A DNA stretch of 64,000 nucleotides from SFWF01 sp045638145. GTDB taxonomy: Bacteria; Bacillota; Clostridia; Oscillospirales; Acutalibacteraceae. The first letter of the stretch is position 1. Every line of letters starts with the position of its first letter. The position numbers and the translations under genes are program-made. The DNA lies in assembly GCA_045638145.1 (NCBI GenBank), contig JAZUAU010000004.1, forward strand, positions 24,866-88,865. Direction: 5' to 3'. The notes beneath the pieces are model-generated. The model saw nothing but the letters and a program-made list of their open reading frames with translations. It searched no databases and was not told where the DNA came from. This document shows, one piece after another, positions 48,982-57,480 of this stretch.

Positions 48982-49010
48982 AATATACCACACAATTGTG
49001 TAGCTGTCAA
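48982..49010 (-). promoter_or_regulatory. Promoter of the antisense structured RNA
   Basis: Minus strand TTGACA (49010-49005), 17-base spacer, TATATT (48987-48982) with GTGTGG before the -10. It lies just past the stop codon of the PBECR-like gene. Confidence 0.8.
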
Positions 49011-49024
49011 GGACAAATTTTTAG

Positions 49025-49402
49025 CTATTTACTATTGTGCGGAACTAAACGACCACTATGTAATCGGCGTTGTAGTTTTGTTTCTTGTAGGTCAAACATA
49101 GTTGAAACGTAAAGTGTGTTTGATGAAGTATCAACTTTAAGTCCGATAAGGACATTATCTTTATAACGTTTAACAAGTTCAATAGATTCTCCTGTTTCAT
49201 TTGGGTTCACACCTACAAAATCAGGGTTAGAAATTATATCCGGAATAAAATCAATATATTTTAAACACTTTGCGTGCCCGTGTTTTAGCAAATGAGATGG
49301 CAATCCCTTGGAACGAATGACGGTTGTTTGTTTAATGTTAATGTTTAAGAGATTATTAAATGTTTGATTGTACTCGCCAACAGCTATATTTTTATCTTCC
49401 AA
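49025..49402 (-). CDS. PBECR3-like nuclease domain protein
   Basis: The 125-residue protein resembles the phage Barnase-EndoU-ColicinE5/D-RelE-like nuclease families, especially PBECR3. Visible segments are HLLKHGHAKCLKYIDFIPDI, IISNPDFVGVNPNETGESIE, and LYVSTMFDLQETKLQRRLHS. It starts with TTG 49402 behind TAGGA. Such domains usually sit inside large polyvalent proteins; here one is a free gene, antisense to both cassettes, which suggests a displaced toxin module. Nuclease activity is predicted only from the family. Confidence 0.65.
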   Translation of the reverse strand: MEDKNIAVGEYNQTFNNLLNINIKQTTVIRSKGLPSHLLKHGHAKCLKYIDFIPDIISNPDFVGVNPNETGESIELVKRYKDNVLIGLKVDTSSNTLYVSTMFDLQETKLQRRLHSGRLVPHNSK

Positions 49403-49450
49403 AATTAAAATCCTACTTCATATTTATTACTAGTAATATAGCATTTTTAG

Positions 49451-52400
49451 ATGGGTATGTCAATGTTATTTTATTCGAAGGTAGAGATAATGCACGAGGT
49501 TCAGCACGCAATTCAAGACATTGAGGGCTTTGCAAGCGGTTCGAGTGAGGCGTATTGGGAGAGCATTGATAAACAGCACACGGAAAAACTTGCAGAATTT
49601 TCGGAAACATTAAAAGAAATTGAAGCAAGAGGCGGCAAAAAACTTGTAGATCTCGCGCAGAAGTATTTGGATAATTTTGAAAAGATATCAAATAACGATC
49701 CAAACAGTGAACAACTGCAACGCGAAAGAGAAGAAATTGAGGAGCAGGCAAGACGCAAGGGCTGTTACCGTTTGCTTAAAAGCCTATCGGTGCAGCGGAT
49801 TGAAGCGAGAGCGTTGGAAAAGAAGCTCGCACTCTTTGATTCCGACTATGAGCGTTATTACAATACCGCAGGTGAGATTGAGGCAAGGAATGTTGAAAAG
49901 CGTCTTGATATGACTGATGATGAGCGGGAGGCGGAACGACCCGATATCGACAGAAAGAAGGTTGCTTTTGTCGAGAGCAAGTTTAGGGCGGCAAAGGTCG
50001 AGAGTTTAGATGAACTTGCTGAATCTAAAGGCTATTCTCAAAAGCTTTATCATCAGACTGGGGATAATTTTACGGTGTTTGACACCGACCATCAGAAGGC
50101 GGGCAAATATGACCCCGAAATGCCTACGGGTACCTTCCTGAAGCCTGACGATAGCGATATTGGACTTTCGGGCAAGAAGCAGATGGAGCTCTTCACGAAA
50201 ATTAAAAATCCGCTCGAGTTTAAGGACAGAGCGGATGCGCAGAGATTCTGGAAGAAGAATGTGCCGGGATACTCGGAGGCGCTCAGAGCGATTGACAGAA
50301 TCAACGAGCGGTATTCGAGAGAGGTCGCACGCGCAGGTATGGAGGTCTCGGAATACAAGAAGGAATGGCGCAGAAACAATCCGGATGCTGATAGTCGAGA
50401 TATCTATAATGATGCAGAGTTCCAGAGACTCGATGAAGCTCAGGACCAAATTGCCCGGGAGTGGGATGATAGGTCTAACGAGGCGAGCCTTGAGGCGAAG
50501 AAGCTGATTGACGGCTATATGATGCAGAGCGGATACGACGGTGTTGTTATGGAAAACGACGTTGGTAGTAACGGCAGAGCCACCAAGACATACGTTGTAT
50601 TCGATTCGAGTCAGATGAAGTCGACCGATACTGTTACTTATGATGATAACGGTAATGAGATACCGCTCTCTGCAAGATTTGACAGCTCGAAAAAAGATAT
50701 TAGGTATTCGCTGCCGGAAAGAAATGTTGAAACCTACAGCGAAGAGCAGTATAATAACTTTGGATGGGTAAGAGCAAATGATGTTCTTACTTCTGCGGAG
50801 TATAGCGCTTTAATGTCTAACTACACGGGACATAAGCATAAAAACGATAATTTCCCTGTTACGCGGTTTGGTGAAACGGTGGTACATACAAATCAATACC
50901 CCGATGTATTGATGTATGTAAAGGGAAATATAAGAAGTCCGCAGATTACAAAAATCTTAAAAATAGAATCATCACTTTCTAATGACGCGAAAAGTGAAAT
51001 TAAGGAGGCAATTTTATACAGTGAAAGAAGACATTTACCGCAACCGTACAAGTCTGTTGAAGTCTTTTACGAAGAAGAAGTATTCACAATCAGCAAAGCA
51101 AGAGACTATGCTTCTTTTTGGGAATATCGAGCCGAACAAGAAAGAAGAAGTAGCGAAGAAAGCGATACCTTTGGTAGAACAGAGCAAGACCGAAGAGGAA
51201 GCTCTGCAGAAGATACGCGAACTGATAGGGTAAGCTATTCCCTCCCCGAACACCCGACACCGTTGCAGATTGGAGATGCGTACAAGAACGGCGAGATAAC
51301 CCGTGAGGAATATGTTGACAGGATGAACGAACTCTGGGAAGAGACGGGGAAAGCGGAAGGTACCATCAAACCTGGTGAGATAGTCGAGCCGCCGAACAAG
51401 AGGGTGCCGACACCGAAGAGTGTATCTGACGGAACAAAGGTGCGACAGTTTGCACGGACAATCCTAGAAAGCGGATACGCTACTCCCGAAATGGAAGCCT
51501 ACCTAAAAGAGCTTATTCTTAACGGAGATTTCTCATATACCCCCACAAGTAACGAGAAAACACTCGAAAAGGCAAGAAAGAATATTGAGAGCCAAGGCTA
51601 CGGCAACGCAAAGGATAACTGGCAGAAGGCGATTGCGCGAAGCGACACCGGTGCGGATGCGGTTGCAACGGGAGAAGCGCTTCTCAGACTTGCACTCGAA
51701 CATAATGACGCGGTTGAGGCTGTGAACATTGCGGCAGACCTTGCGGAGTTCGGAACGAGAACGGCGCAGTCGTTACAGGCGTTCAGCCTTCTTAAGCGAA
51801 TGGGCGGTCTCGGTCAGCTCGTATACATTCAGAGAACGGTCAATAAACTGAATGAAGACCTTAAGAAGAGATTTAAGAGAAATGCGCCTGTTGTGAAGCT
51901 CGATCCGAAACTTGCGGACCTCTTGGCAAAGGCTGAAACCAACGGCGAATATGATGTGTTCTATGCGAAGATAATGCAGGATATTGCGGTACAGGTACCG
52001 CCGACGTTCCTGGATAAATGGAACGCTTGGCGATATATGTCGATGCTATTTAATCCGACAACACATATCAGAAACCTTACCGGTAACGGGATATTCCTGC
52101 CTGCGGTCAGAATGAAGGATCTCGTTGCTTTGGGAATGGAGCAGTTTGTTGCGGAAGACCAGCGCACTAAGGTTCTGAAGGTCGATAAAGAATATCAGCA
52201 GTTTGCCGAAAATGATTTTGAAGAGGTCAAGGATATTATAACGGGCTCGGGCAAATATAACCCGTCTGATGCCGTGAGTGAATACCGAAGGATATTTAAA
52301 AACAAGGTGCTTGAAAATGCCCGAAAACTTAACTTTGATTTGCTTGAAAAAGAAGATATCATATTCCTTAAGGCACATTACAGACACGCTCTCGGTTCGT

Positions 52401-53902
52401 TTTTGCAAGCGCGGAAGATAGATATCAACAACATATCTACTGCACAGCTTGTAAAGGCGAGAGAGTACGCGATAAATGAGGCTCTGAAGGCGACATATCG
52501 TGACGCTTCAAAGGTAGCAAATATGATGTCGCAGCTTTCCAAGACGAATCGTGGTGCCAACATAATACTTGAAGGTGTGTTACCGTTCAAAAAGACCCCA
52601 ATCAACATTATGAAGCGCGGACTTGAGTACAGTCCTATCGGACTTGAGTACAGTCCTATCGGACTTGTTAAGACACTTTCAAAGGGGATTTATGACCTGA
52701 AAACCGAAAAAATTACGGTTTCACAGTTCATTGACGGACTTGCTGCCGGAACCATGGGTACGGGAGTATTCCTAATAGGTGCGTTGCTTTCTTCGCTCGG
52801 CGTTGCGAAGGGCGGATTTGACGATGATGAAGAATGGTTCAGAAAGCTTAACGGTGAGCAGGAGTATTCTATCGAGATAGGCGGAAAGTCTTATACAGTA
52901 GATTGGGCGGCACCTTCGTCGATACCTTTCTTTATGGGTGTTGCTATTTCGGAATATAATTCCGATGAGGATGCGGACATTCTTTCGATGCTTTATGACT
53001 TCGGAATGGCGGGCTTTGAGCCGATAATGAGTCTTTCTATGTTGAGCGGTATTGAGGATGTGATTTCATCGGTATCATACGCGGAGGACGGACAGAAGCT
53101 CACGACCCTGGTTGGCTCTTCGGTTAAATCGTATTTTTCTCAAGCATTACCCACCATTTTCGGAAAGATAGCAAACGTGCTTGATGATACAAGACGGACA
53201 AGCTATATCGATAAGACTTCAAACGTGCCTGAGATAGTACAACAAGCATTGGACAAGATTGCTTCAAAGACACCTTTTGCAAGCAAAACGAGAGCTGAGT
53301 ATATCGACGCTTGGGGAGAAACAAAATACACGGGCAATTTCATTCAGAGATTTTTCCAGCAGTTTGTTTCGCCCGGATATGCTTCTACGGTTAACGTAAC
53401 CGACGTATCGGAAGAGATTTCGAGGCTTTATAAGGTTACGGGAGAGGCCGGAGTTTATCCGTCAACACCGAAGAAATATGTCAAGTTCAGAGAGGTAAGA
53501 AAAGATTTGTCTCAGGAAGAGTATTATGATTATGCCACCTTCAAGGGACAGAGACAGGCCGACCTGGTTGACGAGGCGATACATAGCAAAGAGTATAAGA
53601 GTTTGACTGATGAGCAGAAGGCGGAGGTTATAAAGGACCTTTATAATTATGCTTCGGTTTTGGCAAAGTGTCAGCTCGATTATATATACGATGAAATCGC
53701 CGCTATGGTAGGCGAAGACAAGGAAGGCAATCCGATACTTACGGAGGAAAAGTATGACCGTCTTGATGACAAGGCTCGAAGGCTGCTTGTTATTGAATAT
53801 TTTACCGAGAGCGGAAGCGTTGTTAAGGCCTATAAGGCTGAGAAGAACGGCGGGTCTGTTGTGGAGTACTTCATAAAGAAAATCCAAAAGGAAAATAAGT
53901 AA
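49451..53902 (+). CDS. Large polyvalent phage/ICE protein, 5' truncated
   Basis: 1483 residues in this frame. The first residues come from unrelated DNA with no ribosome site, then the metallopeptidase module begins abruptly (H15-E-V-Q-H19) and matches the cassette at 46.2 kb nearly base for base at the start. Next are an ADP-ribosyltransferase-like domain (about 200-400, KLYHQTGDNFTVFDTDHQKA ... GYDGVVME ... KTYVVFDSSQM), a further LPD-like segment, a long helical region (about 680-1090, KWNAWRYMSMLFNPTTHIRN), and a hydrophobic stretch (about 1100-1125) with a C-terminal domain. Such proteins are injected or packaged with DNA. It probably lost its natural start. Confidence 0.65.
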   Translation: MGMSMLFYSKVEIMHEVQHAIQDIEGFASGSSEAYWESIDKQHTEKLAEFSETLKEIEARGGKKLVDLAQKYLDNFEKISNNDPNSEQLQREREEIEEQARRKGCYRLLKSLSVQRIEARALEKKLALFDSDYERYYNTAGEIEARNVEKRLDMTDDEREAERPDIDRKKVAFVESKFRAAKVESLDELAESKGYSQKLYHQTGDNFTVFDTDHQKAGKYDPEMPTGTFLKPDDSDIGLSGKKQMELFTKIKNPLEFKDRADAQRFWKKNVPGYSEALRAIDRINERYSREVARAGMEVSEYKKEWRRNNPDADSRDIYNDAEFQRLDEAQDQIAREWDDRSNEASLEAKKLIDGYMMQSGYDGVVMENDVGSNGRATKTYVVFDSSQMKSTDTVTYDDNGNEIPLSARFDSSKKDIRYSLPERNVETYSEEQYNNFGWVRANDVLTSAEYSALMSNYTGHKHKNDNFPVTRFGETVVHTNQYPDVLMYVKGNIRSPQITKILKIESSLSNDAKSEIKEAILYSERRHLPQPYKSVEVFYEEEVFTISKARDYASFWEYRAEQERRSSEESDTFGRTEQDRRGSSAEDTRTDRVSYSLPEHPTPLQIGDAYKNGEITREEYVDRMNELWEETGKAEGTIKPGEIVEPPNKRVPTPKSVSDGTKVRQFARTILESGYATPEMEAYLKELILNGDFSYTPTSNEKTLEKARKNIESQGYGNAKDNWQKAIARSDTGADAVATGEALLRLALEHNDAVEAVNIAADLAEFGTRTAQSLQAFSLLKRMGGLGQLVYIQRTVNKLNEDLKKRFKRNAPVVKLDPKLADLLAKAETNGEYDVFYAKIMQDIAVQVPPTFLDKWNAWRYMSMLFNPTTHIRNLTGNGIFLPAVRMKDLVALGMEQFVAEDQRTKVLKVDKEYQQFAENDFEEVKDIITGSGKYNPSDAVSEYRRIFKNKVLENARKLNFDLLEKEDIIFLKAHYRHALGSFLQARKIDINNISTAQLVKAREYAINEALKATYRDASKVANMMSQLSKTNRGANIILEGVLPFKKTPINIMKRGLEYSPIGLEYSPIGLVKTLSKGIYDLKTEKITVSQFIDGLAAGTMGTGVFLIGALLSSLGVAKGGFDDDEEWFRKLNGEQEYSIEIGGKSYTVDWAAPSSIPFFMGVAISEYNSDEDADILSMLYDFGMAGFEPIMSLSMLSGIEDVISSVSYAEDGQKLTTLVGSSVKSYFSQALPTIFGKIANVLDDTRRTSYIDKTSNVPEIVQQALDKIASKTPFASKTRAEYIDAWGETKYTGNFIQRFFQQFVSPGYASTVNVTDVSEEISRLYKVTGEAGVYPSTPKKYVKFREVRKDLSQEEYYDYATFKGQRQADLVDEAIHSKEYKSLTDEQKAEVIKDLYNYASVLAKCQLDYIYDEIAAMVGEDKEGNPILTEEKYDRLDDKARRLLVIEYFTESGSVVKAYKAEKNGGSVVEYFIKKIQKENK
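52621..52664 (+). repeat. 21-bp tandem duplication inside the polyvalent gene
   Basis: The unit GGACTTGAGTACAGTCCTAT(C) is present twice in a row, adding a second LEYSPIG heptad without breaking the frame. Confidence 0.85.
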
Positions 53903-53907
53903 AGTTG

Positions 53908-53940
53908 AGAGCAGGGTAAAACCTGCTCTTTTCTTTTTTT
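53908..53940 (+). terminator. Terminator after the large polyvalent gene
   Basis: AGAGCAGG / CCTGCTCT stem (53908-53915 with 53922-53929), then a long T-rich tract. Confidence 0.88.
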
Positions 53941-54050
53941 ACATAGTTACATTATGAGAGCGGAGTAATTTAAAATAGAGCATAACGGTTCAAGGGTAGA
54001 GAATTTCACGGAGATTCATATACAATAGACCGAGAACGGAGGCGTTTAAG

Positions 54051-54325
54051 TTGATAAGAGAAATAAGATATAAGATTTCAGAAGATACGAAATCTATTGA
54101 GCCAAAAACAAGACAATGGGCGGGTATGCAGTATGAGGATAACGCGACAGAGGTTGTGTTCGATATATCGGCTCTTGGAATTACAAATGCGCTTTGTAGG
54201 ATAGACTTTAACTCTGTAACCGCAGGCTATTTCCCAAGCGAAAACCTCACGCCCGACAGTATGCCTTCTGTCAGAAGAGGCATACCGAAATATCTCACGC
54301 AGTATGGTGGCGAGCTTGAGGCCGT
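54051..54325 (+). pseudogene. Truncated phage structural (baseplate-like) protein
   Basis: TTG 54051, behind GGAGGCG, opens a frame whose first 90 or so residues look like the N-terminal domain of phage baseplate or tail proteins (DNATEVVFDISALGI, CRIDFNSVTAGYFPSENL, YLTQYGGELEAVAV). After about residue 91-94 the frame runs on as antisense of the ntpJ fragment to 54485, so the C-terminal 50 residues are chance. It marks the right edge of the mobile-element scar. Confidence 0.65.
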
Positions 54326-54475
54326 TGCGGTGAAAAGCGCATCTAAAAAAGAAGTCGGTTTTCCATCGGCTGAACTTATGGGAAGCGAAAGCAACACTGC
54401 ACCAATTAATATTGCAATTAAAAAGCTCAACAATATAATATGTGTTGTGGATACCCGAAGCCGTTGTTTTTTCAT
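54316..54475 (-). pseudogene. ntpJ: N-terminal fragment of potassium transporter NtpJ/TrkH
   Basis: ATG 54475 begins 1 base after the ntpK stop and reads a typical TrkH/KtrB N-terminus: basic start MKKQRLRVSTTHII, first helix, LLSLPISSADGKPTSFLDALFTAT-like text. After residue about 51 (FTAT) the match ends and foreign DNA follows, so about nine tenths of the gene is missing. In Enterococcus hirae ntpJ, a potassium transporter, is the last gene of the ntp ATPase operon; the position here is the same, which supports the name. The frame continues to 54227 by chance. Confidence 0.75.
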
Positions 54476-54476
54476 A

Positions 54477-54902
54477 TTATCCTAACGCTACCATGCTGAA
54501 AACGAGTGCGAACAACGCAACGGTTTCGCAAAGACCGACAACAGTGATGTACTGTGAAAAGCCTTTTCCTGTTTCGGCTAAAGCATCTGCACCTGCCGCA
54601 CCGGCTTTACCCTGAAAAACAGCCGAGAAAGCCATGGCGACACCGGATGCGATTCCAAGACTGAGCAAAAAGGCAGGATCGGCAGAGGAACCCTTCATCT
54701 GTTGCATCAAAAGGAAGCCGTAAATAGTCTGTGTAAGAGGCGCACCTGCGAAAACAGTAAGAATAAAGGGTGCTGCTTTATTGCTCATATAACACTTTTT
54801 CCAAGCACCAATTGAAGCCTGACCCGCAATACCGATACCGATTGCCGAGCCGATTGCGGCAATACCCATTGCCAATGCTGTTCCTAATAATCCTAAATTC
54901 AT
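54477..54902 (-). CDS. ntpK: V-type ATPase subunit K (proteolipid ring)
   Basis: Membrane rotor subunit, 141 residues with four helices (two hairpins). The ion site is complete: P55-L-T57-Q58 in the second helix, Q97 in the third and E126 in the fourth, matching the residues that bind sodium in E. hirae NtpK (T64, Q65, Q110, E139). I infer sodium rather than proton transport. Each hairpin begins with a Gly/Ala-rich segment such as GSAIGIGIAG. It starts 12 bases after subunit I and is followed by the ntpJ fragment. Confidence 0.95.
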   Translation of the reverse strand: MNLGLLGTALAMGIAAIGSAIGIGIAGQASIGAWKKCYMSNKAAPFILTVFAGAPLTQTIYGFLLMQQMKGSSADPAFLLSLGIASGVAMAFSAVFQGKAGAAGADALAETGKGFSQYITVVGLCETVALFALVFSMVALG

Positions 54903-54914
54903 AATGATTCTCCT

Positions 54915-56837
54915 TTAATCAATTTGTTCTTTAAATGGTTTGAATTTATGCCCACTCCACGACATGTCTAAATGTGAGGAGAACTCTAAGGTGTTAAGTC
55001 TGATTCCGTGAACGATAACCGAAAGAATGTTTAGAATCATATTCAGTCCGTGTCCAAACACCAATAGAACGATGGCAAGTATCATAAACATAAAATTGCC
55101 AAGTAACGGCCCTGCGAGTTCATTAACGGTAGCAGAGATTGCGGCACCTGCAAGGCCGACCGCCCAAAGTCGTATATACGAAACGATATCCGAAAACACA
55201 TTTACCACACCAAGCAAAACCGACACAATGTTGGTAAGACTTGAAAGTATGGATTTAATAATGCTTCCTTCATAGTTTGAAAATACGAAGCTCAGTACAA
55301 ATCCTATACCAATTAATGCGATAGCAACCGTTCCTACGGAAATTCCGCCGATGACCAGTCCAAAGCTGAACACCTCGGCATTTACAACCAGACTCAGCAC
55401 CAAATAGTAAATGCCTAAAAGCTGTAATATCGAACCGATATCACCCAGCATTTTGATGGAGCCTTTATTTCTCAAAGCACCTTTTATATGTGCAACTGTA
55501 AGCTGTATCAGCGCCAATGAGAAACAGAATATCTGCAGATTTTGAGCCGTAGTCAGCCCTGCTGCGCCATTAGTCCAGAACGGATACCATATCTTATCGG
55601 CATACACATTTGAAATTACCGGTATGGATAAGCTCTTAAGCCACGCAGGTAACTGCTCCGGAGAGAGTCCGAACCAAGTGCAAGTAAGCGTTCCCCACAA
55701 AACAGTTGAGAGTCCGAACAGTCCCACAAGTAAAAACATGGGCGAAATCTGCTTTTTGGCAATGAGCGATTTTATAATCGGGATTGCCGCAACAGCACAG
55801 ATGAATAATCCGTATCCTCCGTCGCCGAAAATAATTCCGAAGAATATGAGTATAAACGCCAAAAACCAACCCGAAATGTCATACTCAAAATATCCGGGAA
55901 CGGTGCCCAAAAAGTCGGTCAGAGGATAAATAAGACTTACAAACTTGTTGTTTTTAAGTTTGGTGGGAACGTTATCCTCAATCGAAGGTTCTTCCACGAG
56001 AAGTCCCCACGAATTGCTTTGGGCGGTTTGCTTGAGCCTATCAAGGTTTTCTGCTTCGATATATCCTGTGAAATAGGAAACGGAAAGTGGCGACTCGCTT
56101 TCGGGTGATAAATTTTCATCTGCTATGCCTGTAGCGTAGGTTTCAAATTCAATTTCCTTTTCGGTAGCCCCAACGGCTCTCTTAATGCTCTCAACATAAC
56201 AAGCATTGGAGGCGATCGTTTCGTCGATTTCGTCTATACGAGTGCTAAGTTTCGAAAGCCGTTTCTTCATCTCGCCTGTAGAAAGCTGTGGTAATGCCAA
56301 ACGGTATGTGTTCAGTGCTGTAACAGCTTCATCAAGTTCTTCCTTATTGGATTTGAGCAGCATAAATCTCACAGTTGATTTTGTTACATCAATTCGAACG
56401 GTTTTAATGCTTTCGTCAAGCAGTTCATATTCAGCTTTAGGCATCTCGTAAAAGGATATCTCATAACCTTTTGCTTCCAAATCGCTTAAACTACTCGGAT
56501 CAATATCGCCCCAGCTTTTTAAGCGGTCAAGCTCGGAACTGAGTGCAATTCGTTCTGCCCCGCACTGTTTTTTCTCCGCATCGAGAGCTTGAATTCTCGT
56601 TGCAACGGACAAGGATTCTGCTGCGTCCACATCTTTTGGCTCTACATTTTTCTTCTTGCCAATCGTAAAGATCGCACTTTCAAGCAAAGCAATTTGTTCT
56701 TGGAGTGAGGCGAGTCGTTCACCGGATCCTTCGGTTATCTCAATGTGGACAATTCCTAATTTGCGGAGTTTTTTTAGGGTTTCATCCTTTTTGTTTTCTC
56801 TGATAATAAGAGTTACTTTTTTCATAGGCACTATCAT
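54915..56837 (-). CDS. ntpI: V-type ATPase subunit I (membrane stator)
   Basis: The 640-residue stator subunit forms the ion half-channels. A soluble N-terminal half with coiled-coil segments (about 1-310) is followed by seven to eight helices in the C-terminal half, including DGGYGLFICAVAAI, and SYIRLWAVGLAGAAISATVN (20 residues) with the essential Arg of the a/I family, then HGLNMILNILSVIVHGIRLN. It overlaps the subunit D gene by 4 bases. Length is typical for bacterial V/A-type ATPases. Confidence 0.93.
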   Translation of the reverse strand: MIVPMKKVTLIIRENKKDETLKKLRKLGIVHIEITEGSGERLASLQEQIALLESAIFTIGKKKNVEPKDVDAAESLSVATRIQALDAEKKQCGAERIALSSELDRLKSWGDIDPSSLSDLEAKGYEISFYEMPKAEYELLDESIKTVRIDVTKSTVRFMLLKSNKEELDEAVTALNTYRLALPQLSTGEMKKRLSKLSTRIDEIDETIASNACYVESIKRAVGATEKEIEFETYATGIADENLSPESESPLSVSYFTGYIEAENLDRLKQTAQSNSWGLLVEEPSIEDNVPTKLKNNKFVSLIYPLTDFLGTVPGYFEYDISGWFLAFILIFFGIIFGDGGYGLFICAVAAIPIIKSLIAKKQISPMFLLVGLFGLSTVLWGTLTCTWFGLSPEQLPAWLKSLSIPVISNVYADKIWYPFWTNGAAGLTTAQNLQIFCFSLALIQLTVAHIKGALRNKGSIKMLGDIGSILQLLGIYYLVLSLVVNAEVFSFGLVIGGISVGTVAIALIGIGFVLSFVFSNYEGSIIKSILSSLTNIVSVLLGVVNVFSDIVSYIRLWAVGLAGAAISATVNELAGPLLGNFMFMILAIVLLVFGHGLNMILNILSVIVHGIRLNTLEFSSHLDMSWSGHKFKPFKEQID

Positions 56838-57466
56838 AATGAATAAACCTCCCTTTCGGAAGCCACAGCATTACGAAGGGCTATCTTGCGTTTTGATATT
56901 TTTGAACGCACTACGGCACTAACCTGTTGGTCTGCCATATAAATTGATATTTTTTTGATATTTTCCTCGGTTTCGGGGATTTTAACCTTTTCAAACAGGT
57001 TGACTCTTTGAGAGGTTGCAAGCAATTCAATCTCTAATAATCTGACCTGTTCATCTAACACTTCCGCCTCTAAATCGAGAGACATTGCCTTTTCCATATG
57101 GTTTGCGGCAATATCCACCCAAAGAGGTGTTTCATAAAAGTCATAATCTCCTCGTGAGAAATCCGCGCCCTCAAACGTAGGAATATCAACGCCCGCAATG
57201 TTTCCTTTTCCTTTACGAATATTGCTGACGGTTATAATTCCCTTTGGGAAGGCATCCATTTCACTAAAAACTGCAATCCATTCACGAAAGCTAAATTCAA
57301 GGTCTTCTCTTTCTTTTCTTACAGCCTTCGCCTTGGCTTCAATTGTACGGATCTCCGATTGGAGTTGTTGCTTTTTCAGTGTCAGAGTAGGCAAATATCT
57401 GCGGTACATTTTAAGTGCGTCCTTTTGTACCTTCAACTCATTTTTAGTCAGTTTGATTTTTGCCAA
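56834..57466 (-). CDS. ntpD: V-type ATPase subunit D (central stalk)
   Basis: Central rotor shaft, 210 residues, nearly all helical with long coiled coils at both ends (about 1-70 and 120-185). The N-terminal KIKLTKNELKVQKDALKMYR and the C-terminal KRKIALRNAVASEREV motifs are typical of subunit D, although the usual start PTR is replaced. It lies 14 bases after subunit B and overlaps subunit I by 4 bases. Subunits F and G/H are not seen in the operon. Confidence 0.9.
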   Translation of the reverse strand: MAKIKLTKNELKVQKDALKMYRRYLPTLTLKKQQLQSEIRTIEAKAKAVRKEREDLEFSFREWIAVFSEMDAFPKGIITVSNIRKGKGNIAGVDIPTFEGADFSRGDYDFYETPLWVDIAANHMEKAMSLDLEAEVLDEQVRLLEIELLATSQRVNLFEKVKIPETEENIKKISIYMADQQVSAVVRSKISKRKIALRNAVASEREVYSL

Positions 57467-57480
57467 AACTACAGACCTCC

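Larger units (their letters stand above)
45390..54325. mobile_element. Remnant of a phage or integrative element
   Basis: The block is bounded on the left by DNA just after the rubredoxin terminator, where a coding frame starts without a start codon, and on the right by the point where ntpJ/trkH is cut (about 54316-54333). It contains two polyvalent-type proteins, possible immunity genes, a PBECR-like nuclease and a fragment of a phage structural protein. No integrase, terminase, portal or direct-repeat att site was found, so it is a decayed internal piece. Within it, 47.3-48.8 kb is markedly more AT-rich than the rest. Confidence 0.7.

Noticed and set aside
54333..54485. C-terminal half of the frame that starts at 54051
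   Set aside because: It is the antisense of the ntpJ fragment, so the frame is a chimera and not a real protein end.
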